Source: Epiperipatus broadwayi
Taxonomy: Eukaryota; Onychophora; Udeonychophora; Euonychophora; Peripatidae
Assembly (NCBI GenBank): GCA_028023455.1
Contig: JAQFVV010012508.1
Coordinates: 3,719,877 to 3,783,876 of the forward strand
DNA length: 64,000 nt
Direction: 5' to 3'
Positions 1 through 11,544 of this stretch are shown here, in pieces (within the stretch, counting starts at the first letter, position 1; every line of letters begins with the position of its first letter). The notes under the pieces were generated by a model, which saw nothing but the letters and a program-made list of their open reading frames with translations, was not told the DNA's origin and searched no databases. Position numbers and translations under genes: made by a program.

Positions 1-870
1 GATAAAATTAACTAGTAAATGTTTATATTGTAATTGCTGTAATGTTAAAATGTTTAATAAGGTATTAAAATTAATTATTACATTTCTGTGAATTCTCAGT
101 GCAGCATTTTTTAAGAGGCCAGAAAAAATGACAGGCACATAAAAATGATAGAATAGAAATAAAACTTACAGGTAAAAAATAATTTACAAGCTAATTTTTT
201 AAAATTAATTCAATTTTTAAAGCTTAACCTCTCAAGGTATTTTAAAGGACATTTCATTGTTTATCATTTACTCAGCTATTTTTGTTGTTGACATACTTCT
301 CTTATTGGCTTTATGGATATGTTTAATTAAGTTTATTTACAAATGAATATTCTTGTCCTATTAAACTTTCTTCGTATTGATTTGGCATAATTATTAATAG
401 TGCCTAATTTAAGATATTTTACAAGATTAATACAATAGCTATCACTCACACATATATTTATCCCGATTTTCAAGAATAACAAGAAAATTGTCCTATGGTG
501 GCAAAATTCTTTTTTATTAAGATATTTCTTTTATTAATAATACACCTTTATTATTAGTAAAATTTCTGTAATTTTAATTTCATAGTAATTAGAGATGTTT
601 AAAAAAATCAGTTAATATTAATTATAAATAATTAGATACAATTACTTTTTTGTAAAAAGTAGTCTAATCATTCATTTGCTTTGGGTAAATCTAGCATTTC
701 AGTTGATTTCTTAAATGTAAATCATGTATTTATAAGTTTAATATTTGTCTAATAATGAAGTCATTGATGTTTAATTAATTATTATGTATGTAGCCTTCAG
801 TTGGATTAGAGTTTGTAGACAAATTATTTTTTATTGTTATTTAAAATAATTTTAAAACTAACAAAAAAAT
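1..870. other. AT-rich non-coding sequence
   Basis: No coding frame, repeat unit or RNA gene can be supported here. The stretch is A/T runs and short hairpins, with stop codons dense in all frames. Confidence 0.6.
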
Positions 871-879
871 ATTAATTTA

Positions 880-1350
880 AAAGCATTAAAATTATTTTGA
901 AAAATAAGATGTAAAAGTAAAGGTTTTTTTTTTTAAAAAAATAATGTTTTTATGTAAATAGCCAACTAAAAGGTACAAAATACCAATGTAATTCCCTCTT
1001 GGTTAATTTGCCAGTCTTAGAAAATGTCAGAGATCTTAAGAATCTAGACTTGTTATAAACCAATTGGAAATTTCAGAATATTATCCATTTCATAAAAGCA
1101 TTTGAGGTCTCTTGTATTTTCATGATTTATTTGAGCCTCAAATGCTTTTATGCAATGATAATATTACTGCAATTTCCATTTGTTTTATAACAAATCTAGA
1201 TTTTTAAGATATCTGATATTTTCCAAGAATGGCAAATTAATCGAGAGGGGATTACTTTGTTATAATGTACATTTTGTTGGCTATTTACATAAAAACATTA
1301 TTTTTAAAAAAATCTTATTTTTACATCTTATGTTTCTATATTATTTTAAA
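880..1350. repeat. Long foldback (inverted-repeat) element
   Basis: The left arm (about 880-1110) is matched in reverse complement by about 1130-1350, for example GGTTAATTTGCCAGTC near 1001 against the TGGCAAATTAA region near 1230. The spacer is only a few tens of bases. No transposase is present, so this is a MITE-like or foldback repeat. The short open frame at 1180-1395 is the right arm read by chance. Confidence 0.7.
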
Positions 1351-1399
1351 AAATGGTTAAAAGTACAAAAACATCTGAGAAAAATTATAATTTAATACT

Positions 1400-2875
1400 A
1401 AGACATGAAAATAAAAAAAATCACCTTCTAACAAATCAATTCTAAATTGAAATATCATGTGATTGTCTACTATTTAACAATATCTATGTGTTGGCTCTTT
1501 AATTTTATTAATCAAGTAAATGAATATTAACAAAATTTTATTCTACAAATATAATGTTTCCATCAGCTATATATATATATATTAATTAATTTAATAATCA
1601 AATCAATATTAACAAATTTTATTCTACAAATGTAATATTTTCTTTGGCTCACTTGTTAAGGAGTTTTTTTGGGGAAGTGTACGGTTATAAATCAAGTTCT
1701 ACACAGGAACAGATTTTTTTCCCATTGTTAATTTAAAAATATGGACATCCTGCCAGAAACACAGGGCAAGTTAATATAAAAGCATTTAATAGCAGAAACA
1801 ACAATAACAAATTTTATTTCCAAGCCTAATTATAAAAAAAATATTTTATATTTATTATTAAAAAATATTATTAAAAAAGAAAATATATTTTAAATAAAAA
1901 AAACTAGCTTCGGAAATTTAAAAAACATGCTTTTCAGTTCTATTACCCCCCCCCCCATTTTCTCTGATCATAGATGACATCAGTCTGAAGATAAATGTCA
2001 TTGGCTTTAACTAGCTCTCAAATTGTTAATTTTTATGTTATTTTGCCAGATTTATACTTATTTTATCAAGAAAAGCATACCATATCATGCTACTCCCTTT
2101 AAAATTATTTCACAACTAAAAAATCTATAATATTTAAATTTAAAGTTATAACAATGAGATGAAGCTTGCTTTCCAAGGCACTGATTGGTTATTTCTCATT
2201 CTCTACAATAGGGAATGCTTTTCAACAATTTTGACAGGTCTGAGTTCTTTGTTTTGATTTCCAAAATTAAAATGTATGTTTTATATATTTTTTTTTTTTA
2301 CATATTATTTATTTCATAAAATATGTATGAAAATATAATTATTTTAGAAGAATAGTTCAGATTTTAGTAAAAATTATTTACTTTTACATGAAAGTAAATT
2401 GAGAAAGAAATCAGTGGTGCAAGCTGCAGTTTGTAATAGGTTACGAAAAATATGTTTTATGTTATCCGCTGTAGATTATTTTTATGAATAACAAATAGAA
2501 ATTTATTTTTAAAAAAACTTTTCATTTACTTTAATAATCTGACAAATTATTAATTTGCTTTTTTAGGAACTAAACTAAAATGAGTACAATTTTAAAAGAC
2601 AAATATATTTTTACTGCTGATTCTGTAATTAACCAATCAAAAGTTTAGAACTTTAATTCACTCAGCCAATAGCAATTTTGGATTATGAAACAGTTAATAT
2701 TATTATAAACATTACCTGGTAATTTTATTTTTATATTGGATTATTTCCATCTTGTAATATGTGTATTGAATGCGTATATTTTACCTTTACCAGATGATTG
2801 ATTAGTCATCCCAGTGTTCTTTCATGATGTCACAGCATATTTTAATAGCAATGAAACCAACATTTTGATAATAAC
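1400..2875. other. AT-rich non-coding sequence with a small direct duplication and a poly-C tract
   Basis: A segment of about 60 bp (TATTAACAAATTTTATTCTACAAA type) occurs twice between 1500 and 1645. An 11-base C run lies at 1946-1956. No gene is supported. Confidence 0.5.
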
Positions 2876-2879
2876 TTTC

Positions 2880-3030
2880 TCCTGATTAGAATATTATCCA
2901 ATATTCATGTAAAAAGTATTTTTTTTTCACAATATTGTAAATGTGTTTAATTTGGTCTTTATTTAGACATTTGGTTGTGTGTTGACTTTCATCACAGTAG
3001 GTCTAATATGTAAGTTACTGAATCAACAAA
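2880..3030. repeat. Dispersed repeat shared with 5720-5870
   Basis: The stretch around AATATTATCCAATATTCATG, followed by AAATGTGTTTAAT and GGTCTTTATTTA, recurs in diverged form at 5720-5870. The second copy forms half of a foldback there, so this one is probably a lone arm of the same family. Confidence 0.55.
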
Positions 3031-3043
3031 CTGTTTGGTAAAA

Positions 3044-3044
<1 letters not shown>

Positions 3045-3092
<48 letters not shown>
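3045..3092. repeat. (AAT)n microsatellite
   Basis: About sixteen near-perfect AAT/ATA trinucleotide units in a row, directly before the R2 insertion. Confidence 0.95.
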
Positions 3093-3270
3093 TTTTAAGT
3101 TATACAAATTTGGATTATTAATTTTAAATAACTAAACATCACATTATCACCATTCTTTATGCTTACCCGAGCTATTTATACTGAGACTAAACTCTCCATA
3201 CAGTAGGGTCATTCAGTGAAAGACAGAATAATCAATGGATGCTGTCTAGTGCCTACTCATTCAATATCCC

Positions 3271-3300
3271 AGACTAGTTTCTAGCTGTGGCATTCATAAG
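3271..3300 (-). ncRNA. Degenerate R2 hammerhead core, inverted unit
   Basis: Read on the minus strand this is CTTATGA, a short stem-loop, GAAAC, TA and GTC. The essential G5 of CUGAUGA is T here, so this copy is predicted inactive. It shows that the inverted unit once carried the same ribozyme. Confidence 0.5.
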
Positions 3301-3641
3301 TGATGAGCCTAGGATTTGAGAGCACTGCATCTAGATCTAGGATCTAATGCAACCCTCCAGCAGCCATCTTTTACCTTATTAGCCAACTATAAAGCTTTGA
3401 GTCCAAATTGCAAACACAAAAATGGTTTTTAATTCAAGTCTATCAGCTTGTATAATTGTATAGATCTGAACTCAGTTTAGCATTGATACTTTTTGGTGTC
3501 TTTGGTTCTTTAATAACACAGTTACCATAATCCTATTGGGCAGGATTCAAAGCTTTATAGTTAGCTAAAAAGATAAAAGGTGGCTGCTGGATGGTTGCAT
3601 TAGATCCTAAGATGTAGATTCTGTGATCTCAAATTCAAGGC

Positions 3642-3683
3642 TTCTCACTGATGAAAGCCACAAACTAGAAACTTGTCTGGGGA
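3642..3683 (+). ncRNA. R2 type I hammerhead ribozyme (core kept, helix II weakened)
   Basis: CTGATGA at 3648-3654 and GAAA at 3668-3671 are intact. Helix III is minimal (C, two bases, G), and the predicted cleavage falls after the C of GTC at 3677. Helix I is TTCTCA (3642-3647) with TGGGGA (3678-3683), including G-U pairs. A CACAAAC change breaks one pair of the three-pair helix II, so activity may be low. Confidence 0.6.
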
Positions 3684-4093
3684 TATGGATGAGTATGTAC
3701 TAGATAGGGATTTTATTCACAAGCTTTCTTGCATTCATTGGTTACTCTGGCTTCGACTGGGTGGTGCTACTATATGGAGAGTTTAGCCTCTGTTTAAACA
3801 GCTTGGGAAAGCATAAAGAATGGTGATGATGTGATGTTCAGTGGTTTCATATTAAACCTGCCCAATAGGATTATGGTGACAGTGGTTATTAAAGAACCAA
3901 AGACACCAAAATGTATGGATGCTGAATTGAGTTCAGATCTATACAACTATACAATCTGATGAGCTTGAATTGAAAACATTTTTGTGTTTTCAATTTGGAA
4001 TCCAAGCTTTATATTTAGTGTATATGGTAAAAGGTGGCTGCTGGAGGGTTATATTAGATCCTAAGATCTAGGTGCAATGCTTTCAAGTACAAA

Positions 4094-4140
4094 ACTTCTC
4101 AATGATGAAAGCCACAAGTTAGAAACCAGTCTGGGGATAT
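4094..4140 (+). ncRNA. Degenerate R2 hammerhead core, second direct unit
   Basis: The motif reads ATGATGA, stem-loop, GAAAC, CA, GTC^TGGGG. The catalytic-core C3 has become A, so cleavage is not expected. The copy is informative because it fixes the 454-nt monomer spacing with the unit at 3648. Confidence 0.55.
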
Positions 4141-4259
4141 TGGATGGATAGGCACTAGATATGGATTTTATGCATCCATCGATTATTCTGGCTTGCACTG
4201 AGTGGTGCTACTATATGGAGAGTTTAGCCTCTGTGTAAATTATTAATTTTGTAATATGT

Positions 4260-4960
4260 TACAATAAAATTTGTGAGTAACTTCAATAAAATTTAAAATA
4301 TTTAACTCCCTGACACATACACTCAGAGATTACAGAAAATATTTGCAAATCTTTCACAGCTATCTGTCAAACTATTATTTTACATTTTTATACAATTATA
4401 TATATATTTTTAAAAAACCGGAATTATTCTCAATTTTTTTTTTTTTTTTCTGAAGTGATTTGTTATTACACTATTAGTAAGATCTAATGAATAACTTTTG
4501 AATTAAAGTATTATAATCTGTTGCTGTTTTCAAGCTAATACTTATTTATAGTGCTAAGTAAATATTTGATCTCCGCTCTCCTAATGGTTTCATTTTAGGA
4601 TTACCCTCTGTCATGTTTATTTAAGTAATCAATTTCAAATATCTAATTAAATACATCTTTTAAAATTGATTCACCGATAAACAGGAATAAAAATATAATT
4701 TAAAGGACTATATGTATGTAGATAACTTTCCATGTATTTTGTATGAATGCCATTAAAATAATAAAAACAAAAGAAATATGTGTGTGTAACGTTATGCATA
4801 CGTTAATTTCATAACTTATGTTTGCCTTATCACAGTTTGGGAAAAAAAAAGAGAATTCAAAACAGCTAACCTTATATATATAAATTTTAGAATTATTATT
4901 TGCTTAAATGATGCAGTTGTGTGTCTGAATGGAACGGCAATGAGACTTTTTGCTAAAATA
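4260..4960. other. AT-rich non-coding sequence
   Basis: No gene, repeat family or RNA gene could be supported. Long A/T runs occur near 4430 and 4840. Confidence 0.5.
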
Positions 4961-4972
4961 CTATTGATTTAG

Positions 4973-5118
4973 TTTCACCAAGGGAACCGTTTGCTTGGAT
5001 TCTTTTGAAGAATGTTGACTTTAATGGTGGAAAATATCAGGCGAAATGTCATGTAGATAAAGAAAGTCTGCATGTGATTGGTTTTTCTACTTGCAATTCA
5101 CATCAGAATGAGTTTTGA
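4973..5118 (+). CDS. Possible terminal exon or coding relic, unrecognised
   Basis: After the splice-acceptor-like GATTTAG ending at 4972, a frame opens with two leading bases and 47 codons before TGA at 5116-5118. It starts S-P-R-E-P-F-A-W-I-L-L-K and later reads A-K-C-H-V-D-K-E-S-L-H-V-I-G-F. The stretch is clearly richer in G/C than its surroundings, and its residue mix looks protein-like rather than low-complexity. A polyadenylation-like ATTAAA follows at about 5137. The pyrimidine tract before the acceptor is poor, no preceding exon was found, and the family is not recognised. A decayed mobile-element ORF is equally possible. Confidence 0.25.
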
Positions 5119-5609
5119 TAAAGTTAAACAATTCTATTAAAGTTGTATATAAGTAGTTTTGCATATATGTTTTATTTTAAAGATTGACAGAATGGAAGAT
5201 GAAAATAAATTCTCGATGGATATTTAATTTTTTTTATTTTATTATTTCGATTATTAAGAGGAAAACAAAGCGGAATCAAGATTTGTTTATATTCTTGGTT
5301 ATTTATTACATTTGTAGTTTTTTTTTTTTAATATTTTAACTGTTTTGTTGTGGTGTAACTAAATATGATATGTTTTTAAAGAGAGAGAAATAATTAGAGT
5401 TACTTTAAAGGGAATTATTAAGAATGAATGAAATGTGGAAAAGAAAAATGCAAATCTTAAAGATGAAGTAGTTATTTGTAGATTTTTCCCATTGAGCAGT
5501 GGGACTACTGGTGGTACTTAGGAATTAGTCGCTGAAAGATTTCACATAGGTTTTAGACCGCGTTTTATACTTGGAGAAAATTATGACCTTTTATTAAAAC
5601 GTCACCACA

Positions 5610-5825
5610 AACGTGTAAATAAAGATCGTATTCTACACACATTTGTAATTTTCTAAAAACGAAAATTATTATTTTTTAAAGTGAATATTAGATAGTAAAC
5701 CAACATTTTCACTAAGCAACTTTCTTCTAATCGGAATATTATCTAATATTCATTAAAAAAATTAATTGTTTTCGTTTTTAGAAGATTTTAAATGTGTTTA
5801 ATTCGATCTTTATTTACATATTTGT
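5610..5825. repeat. Foldback repeat
   Basis: GTGTAAATAAAGATCG to TTTTCTAAAAACGAAAATT (5615-5672) is matched in reverse complement by AATTGTTTTCGTTTTTAGAA to CGATCTTTATTTACA (5763-5818), with about 90 bp between. The right arm is the diverged relative of 2880-3030. Confidence 0.65.
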
Positions 5826-6629
5826 TTGTCGGCGTTTTTCATCACCATCGGACTAATGTGTAAATACATATTAATGATATAAAACAAGTTTATTTAAACT
5901 CTAACTATTATTAATACAAGAATTACTCTGTTGTTATTAAGGGTTTCCTGCTATTGTTTTTTTATTCAATCTCCACATTTATTAAATATAGTGTAATTTT
6001 ATTAGGTTTATTATTAATAGCATTTAATTATTATTAATAATAGCAACTGTTGTAGTTCTTATAAATAATATTAACATCTAATAATTAGAATTATTCCATG
6101 AAGTAATAAATGTGTTTTTATGACCAGTAATATATAATTCTATTTACCCCACCAAGCTTGAGTATTCAATCGGCACTAAAGTTCACCTCCCCTAAATTCG
6201 TTTCTGTCTAATGACATTTGCCAATGAGGACTTATGGACTGCTTGTATTTACACATCTAGAATCTTCTTTTAATTCCTTTACACTCTTAAGCTGATGGCT
6301 CAAAATTAAAAAGAAAATCCAAAGGTTTGAATCCAAGCCCACCTGCTTATATATATAATTTGTTAGGAAGATTTTCACAGACTGTTTGTTTGATGCATAT
6401 TTAAATTAACTATTTTTTTGATTAATGGCATCATTATTGAAATTTTTTTTGGAAACTTGTTAAGGTTGAAATTTTATTTTAAATGTCGTTCTTAAAAGTT
6501 GTTTGTTAATGTTGAAAGTAGTATATCTTTGTGAAAGTCGCATTTATTTTATATGTCGTTCTTAAAAGTTTTTTCTTAATGTTGGAAGTTTTACTATTTT
6601 TTTTACTTCTACTTCTTTTTAGTCCTGCA

Positions 6630-6768
6630 ACATGGAACATGTATTAGACCTAATGTGCCTGTTGACATTTTTATTAATCACCCAATAACTTTAAGATCCA
6701 GTTATCAGTGGATTGATATGAATATAAACAGGCGCAGTAGATCTAATACATGCTCCGTGTTGCAGCTT
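6630..6768. repeat. Small inverted repeat
   Basis: CTGCAACATGGAACATGTATTAGA near 6634 pairs with TCTAATACATGCTCCGTGTTGCAG near 6741; arms are about 38 bp with a spacer of about 60 bp. It has no coding content and is probably a MITE remnant. Confidence 0.7.
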
Positions 6769-6949
6769 TAGTACTCAAGTACCTTAAGTTTCTATTTTTA
6801 GTATATTCTTTTTGAAATATTGGATTTGTTTGATAGTTTTACATTCTAGTTTATATAATATATAGGTATATGAGCACAGACTTTCACACCAACCTCCACT
6901 CTATCTCATAACACTGATACATTTGAACACATATATGTTGAAAAGATAA

Positions 6950-7008
6950 ATACTCACCAATATATGTATTTCATGCTAAACCAGCAATCATCAGTTGGTC
7001 CAAATTGC
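6950..7008 (-). ncRNA. R1 type I hammerhead ribozyme
   Basis: On the minus strand: ACCAA, CTGATGA, a TGCT/AGCA helix II with loop GGTTT, GAAA, a minimal helix III and TTGGT. Core bases are intact. The inner helix I (ACCAA/TTGGT) is perfect, but the outer helix I is eroded in this copy. The predicted cut lies between plus-strand positions 6960 and 6961. The base pair next to the core is U-U instead of the usual G-C, as in most R1 copies. Confidence 0.65.
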
Positions 7009-7460
7009 CATCTCTACACATATATGCTTTAAGTGCTCAGATATATATATTAAGATAGCCAATCTTCATACTTTAATGGAAAGGCTTCAATCTACTCCAC
7101 ACTCCAACTCTTCAACTGTTGATCCAATTGAAAATCTGGTGATGGAATGCTCAAATGCCACACTGAGGCCGAGATTCTTGTCACACCCATGTTGACCATA
7201 GGTCAATCTGACCCCTCATGTATAGTACATAATCCATTTAATACATATACAAGGCATGGGCAGACATCTCTATGGTCAACATGAATGTGACAAGAATCTT
7301 GGCCTCAGGGTGACTTTTGAGTGTTCCATCATCAGATTTTCAATTGGATGGACAGTTGAAGAGTTGGAGTGTGGAGTAGATTGAAGCCTGTCCATTAAAG
7401 TATGAAGATTGGCTATCTTAATATATATCTGAGCACTTATAGCATAAATGTGTAGAGATG

Positions 7461-7519
7461 GTAATCTGGACCAACAGATGATTGCTGGTTTAGCATGAAA
7501 TACATATATTGGTGATTAT
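7461..7519 (+). ncRNA. R1 hammerhead, core mutated (U4 to A)
   Basis: The fold is as in other R1 copies (GTAATC, bulge, ACCAA, core, TGCT/AGCA stem, GAAA, TTGGTGATTAT), but the core reads CAGATGA, so cleavage is not expected. The inverted partner at 6950-7008 keeps the intact core. Confidence 0.6.
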
Positions 7520-7643
7520 TTATCTTTTCAACATATATGTGTTCAAGTGTATCAGTGTTATGAGATAGATCCTATATATTACATATATAGACACAGAGAC
7601 ACAGGTATATAATAAGCCTATATTTCAGTTATTCTAGTTTATA

Positions 7644-8775
7644 ATTATTTTTTTGAAATTGGATTTTATTCATCAACTTTAAATATATTTGTAACAACTG
7701 AATTTTTTTAATACTGATATTTCCTACTTATATATGCATTTTCTGTATAAATAAAAGTACATGAAGTTAAAAAAAAGTGATGTGTCAAAAAAATCTGTTA
7801 TTGCTTGTCTTATGCTCTATGAATATATTGTAGTGCTTATTTTCAGGCATTCAATGGGAAGGAACCATCCATGTAATTACTTTTTTGTAGTTAGTTTTAA
7901 CTTCTGTATTTAACTATTCAGGTCTTATATAATTTTTACTTTGATTATGAGATATATTAAAACAGAAATTTTTCAAGTATATAATTGAATCTGTTTTTAA
8001 TCATCTATATATTATTACCAAGCATTGTTCAGGGAGAATGATAAGAAAATGGAGTCTGTGAATCTATTATTTTTTTCATATAGAGAGGTACAAAATAAAA
8101 TGTTCATCTTTTATCAATAATTATTCACACTGATGCAAAATGATTCTGCTTCTTATCTTATTTTCCTTTTTGAAGGATTACTATTGGAAAGATATTTTCA
8201 AAATAGTTTAATATAAATTTAATTTGATATAATCATTTGGAAACAACTGCTGTATATATATATTATCGACTATCTTAAAGGAATCATGGAAAATTAAAAA
8301 AGTATCAAGACCAGGCTATGAAATATTTGTATGAAGTTTGTATCAAAAACTGTGCTTGATTGGAGATGTGCTTCAAGAAAAGCCTAACTTTGTAGTGCTG
8401 TTTTTTGGGAAAAGCCTTTATGCTTTCTAAAAAGTAATTTTACATTTAAAAAAAAAAACAGCTTTATTATTGGGTACAAATTAGATCAAGCAGCAGAGAT
8501 TAAATTTAGTCAGTTTTAGGCAAAGTCTGTGCTTTATAACCTTCCATTATCATTTTATAAGTTTTTCCTGGCGATAAATGAATCAAGAGCTAATATTAGC
8601 TTATAACATATATGAAATATAAAGATTGTCTTTGGTTTTATTATTAATCACCTGCTGTTAATAACATTAAGAAACTACTCTCAGAAAGAAAGTTTAGTTG
8701 AATTTCTTATATTTTTAAAATGAATTTTAAAACTGAATTAACTATGATGATAAAGGAAGAATGTTTAGTGTTAGA
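7644..8775. other. AT-rich non-coding sequence
   Basis: No gene, RNA gene or named repeat was recognised. There are scattered A/T runs only. Confidence 0.5.
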
Positions 8776-8780
8776 TAGTT

Positions 8781-8895
8781 TTTTTTTTTTTTCATATGTC
8801 ATAGCATCGGCCGTGATGCGAACCCACAACCGTCTGCAACCAACTACTTGCTTGTAAGGCGGTGGCGATGACCTCTCGGCTAACAACGCTTGACT
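8781..8895 (-). mobile_element. tRNA-derived SINE, family S1
   Basis: The minus strand begins TCAAGCGTTG and carries a tRNA-like A box (TAGCCGAGAGG) and B box (GGTTCGCATCA), then GATGCTATGACATATG and an A-rich tail at 8781-8793. The same unit occurs at 23263-23374 (+) and 49605-49711 (+). The head resembles a tRNA with a long variable arm, but I cannot assign the amino acid. It would be transcribed by RNA polymerase III and moved by a LINE. Short flanking similarity (AACTAT) may be a target duplication. Confidence 0.75.
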
Positions 8896-9217
8896 ATATA
8901 GTTGAAATGCATATCACAAGTTTCTGAAGAAATCCATCTTAATTATTCATTTTATTTAAAACATTTTTTAATTTGTCGTTATTTATCCAAATCTCTTATA
9001 AAAGAATATTTTAGTTTAAAAAATTAAAATTTATCCCATTTGTAAATCTTTACACAAGCCAAATTATAAAATAATTATTAAATATTTATAAATGAACAAA
9101 TAATATTAGTCTATATAGAAATCAATGATATATATTTCATGGAACAACCATCTTCATATATACAATGGTCAAATATCCAATATAAAAATAATTATTTGTC
9201 CACAATATTGTTATTGA

Positions 9218-9475
9218 TATATGGTTAATATACTAATCAATCTAAATGAAATTGAAACAGATAACTAATTGTATTTACAATTATTTAATTATCAACCCAG
9301 CTTTCATCTCCTATTGAGACCTTTTCAAGATATAAAATTTTAAAACTTTATAAAACTTTATATCTTGAAAAGATCTCTATAAGAGATGAAAGCAGGTTGA
9401 CAATTAAATAATTGTAAATATAATTAGTTATTTGTTTCAATTTTATTTAGACTGATTATTGTATTAACCATATTC
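9218..9475. repeat. Near-perfect palindromic MITE-like repeat
   Basis: The left arm (about 9218-9340, including GCTTTCATCTCCTATTGAGA) is matched by the right arm (about 9352-9475, including TCTCTATAAGAGATGAAAGC) with almost no spacer. A smaller inverted repeat (TAGGACAAATT / AATTTGTCCTA) sits just downstream at 9495-9562. No coding sequence. Confidence 0.75.
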
Positions 9476-9862
9476 ATGAAACAATTATATCAGAATATGT
9501 TACTAGGACAAATTATCTAAAGAACCTTTTTTTTTTTTCACAATTTGTCCTAATAATATATTCAGGCATGACTATTCCATTAAGTATTTATATTCATAAA
9601 CGTTAAATATTTGATCAGTAGTAAAAATAATTTACTTGCGATTAAAATTATTAGAAATGAATGATTTATTTTAAATTTTAGTTTGGAAAATTATTCACAG
9701 AAATGAAAGTATAACATTTGCTAACTTCCAATCTAATTTATGTATAAAAAAAAAAGAATAATAAAATTATTTATTTAATCGTTTATAAATATTACATAAT
9801 TTATAATAAATTTCTCCAGAAAAGTGTGGAAACAGGAATTGTATAGAATGTTTAGGTATTCT

Positions 9863-10277
9863 ATACAATTTGTCACATGATCACCATTTCATATGCTTAC
9901 ACAAGCTGTTAAAACAGAAGCAAAACTCTATATAATATTGCCACCCAGTGCAAGCCAGAGTAATCAATGGATGCAGGAAGGTTTATATGTAAGATCCTAT
10001 ATAGTGCCTACTCATCCATGATCCCCAGAATAATTTCTAGCTTGTGACTTTAAGCCTGATGAAAGTCACAAGCTAGAAATTATTCTGGGGATCATGGATG
10101 AGTAGGCACTATATAGGGATCTTACATATAAACCTTCCTGCATCCATTGATTACTCTGGCTTGCACTGGGTGGCCCTACTACATGGAGAGTTTTGACTAT
10201 TTTATGCAATGTGATGTTTTAGGGCAAAGTATGAAATTTCATTTTTATTTAATTTTTTTACATAATTTCCTTAGTAG
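9863..10277. mobile_element. R2 element, short inverted dimer
   Basis: Two R2 fragments meet tail to tail at about 10050: 9880-10050 is minus and 10053-10200 is plus. A CTGATGA core (10056-10062), a stem-loop and GAAA (10076-10079) remain. The 5' strand of helix I was lost at the inversion point, so a normal hammerhead cannot form. A flanking direct repeat, ATTGTATAGAAT followed by TTAGG, occurs at about 9838 and 10278 with small differences, suggesting a target duplication. Confidence 0.6.
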
Positions 10278-10279
10278 AT

Positions 10280-11335
10280 ATTGTATAGAATAGTTAGGCA
10301 TTTTAAAGAATGAGACACATCTTTTTTTGCCGTAGTTTATTTCAATTTTTGTTCTACCTTGATTTACAGATATCGTCACTATTTTTTTCTTTCTATTTAT
10401 CATAGGTGGGTAAGTTTAAAAAGTTTTTTCAACAGCTTCTTTTGGAAAAAACGGTGAAGGAAAACTTGCTAATTGCTAGAATAGCAAGGATTTGAATTAA
10501 TTTCATTCTAGCTAAGAATAGCTAGATTTTTATTTATTGATCAACATTGTGTGGTTATCTACGTTAGCTATGAACTTGCTATCTGAAAGGAAAATGTTTT
10601 ACTCTGACTGGATTTAATTCCATGTTGCATACCTCGCAGCCAAATGTGATACCGCTACGGCACAAAGGCCTTCATTTATTATTAATACCGTATTATATTT
10701 TTCTTTTTTTATTTATTAATTTATGAGTCTATCATTCTAATATTGGATTTTAAATCTATAAAGCATTGAAACTAAATTGTTATATGGATTAATGTACACA
10801 CCATTAAAATTTTTGTTAGTACCCCCCCCCCCCCCAGTATTTCTTACTTCTATGTTTCTGAATGGAATTGTATATTTTATTTTGTTATTTTGTATCATTA
10901 AAAGTAAATAAATACATCTGTTTCCTGTTTAATATTTAATCACTCGATATATAACTAACGATATTCAATCCCTAAACTTTAATCCTTACCATCTATCTGC
11001 TAGTTAGCTAGTCTGGTAATGCACACTTTAAAGGCTTCCTTGCAGAGGATTCTGCAAAGGATTGTTTTATCTTTTACATTTTATTGTTATAAAATAATTA
11101 GTGGAAAATATCTATTAGTTAAAGAGGAAAAAATCAAATAAAAATTACTGTGTTGCAGTTCCTTGGCAGTAATTATAATATAATGTATACACATGCATAT
11201 AGTATTTTTCTGAAAGACTTAACACTTTGCAAAAGTTAAAACATTCATAGATTAAAAAATCAGATTTATATGTTGGCATATGTACCTTGGGTTATATAGT
11301 CATGGTAAAATTCAATTTTTAACTTTTTCTCCTCT
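10280..11335. other. AT-rich non-coding sequence with a 14-base C run
   Basis: A poly-C tract lies at 10822-10835. No gene or recognised repeat. Confidence 0.5.
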
Positions 11336-11337
11336 TT

Positions 11338-11539
11338 GACTCTTTTGCTCTTTCTTTTTCCTGAAGTTAGAAGATGTTACTAATTTAGGAGTTACTGTTA
11401 ATAATGTTGATAATGTTATGTGTAGCAAAACAATCGCAGACTCTTTTGCTCTTTCTTTTTCCTGAAGTTAGAAGATGTTACTAATTTAGGAGTTACTGTT
11501 AATAATGTTGATAATGTTATGTGTAGCAAAACAATCGCA
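11338..11539. repeat. Perfect 101-bp tandem duplication
   Basis: The unit beginning GACTCTTTTGCTC and ending AAAACAATCGCA occurs twice, head to tail, at 11338 and 11439, without a visible difference. This is either a very recent duplication or an assembly duplication. Confidence 0.95.
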
Positions 11540-11544
11540 GAGTT

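Larger units (their letters stand above)
3126..4238 (+). mobile_element. R2 retrozyme-like element, one inverted unit plus tandem direct units
   Basis: A unit that recurs at 9.9 and 52.2 kb is present as a minus-oriented copy (3126 to about 3560) joined to plus-oriented sequence (about 3560-4238). Two plus ribozyme cores, at 3648 and 4102, put the predicted cleavage sites 454 nt apart, giving the monomer size of a tandem dimer. The perfect 12-bp repeat ATTATTAATTTT flanks the element (3114-3125 and 4239-4250). It is AT-rich, so chance is not fully excluded. No protein is encoded. The layout fits a non-autonomous element whose RNA is cut by its own hammerhead, a retrozyme-like or satellite-like retroelement. 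The family name is mine; I know no database name for it. Confidence 0.7.
6856..7630. mobile_element. R1 retrozyme-like element, inverted dimer with target duplication
   Basis: A minus-oriented R1 unit (about 6856-7240) and a plus-oriented unit (about 7250-7630) form a near-perfect palindrome of about 775 bp. ATTCTAGTTTATA flanks it at 6843-6855 and 7631-7643; the first three bases may belong to the element, so the duplication is 10-13 bp. Each arm carries one hammerhead motif, on opposite strands. The open frame at 6995-7195 is repeat sequence, not a gene. Confidence 0.8.

Noticed and set aside
6995-7195. 66-codon open frame, also paralogous frames at 15206-15436, 34290-34671, 41658-41879, 42121-42309, 46732-47159 and 60511-60753
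   Set aside because: All are translations of R1 repeat units in one or other orientation. Their similarity follows from the DNA repeat, not from a protein.
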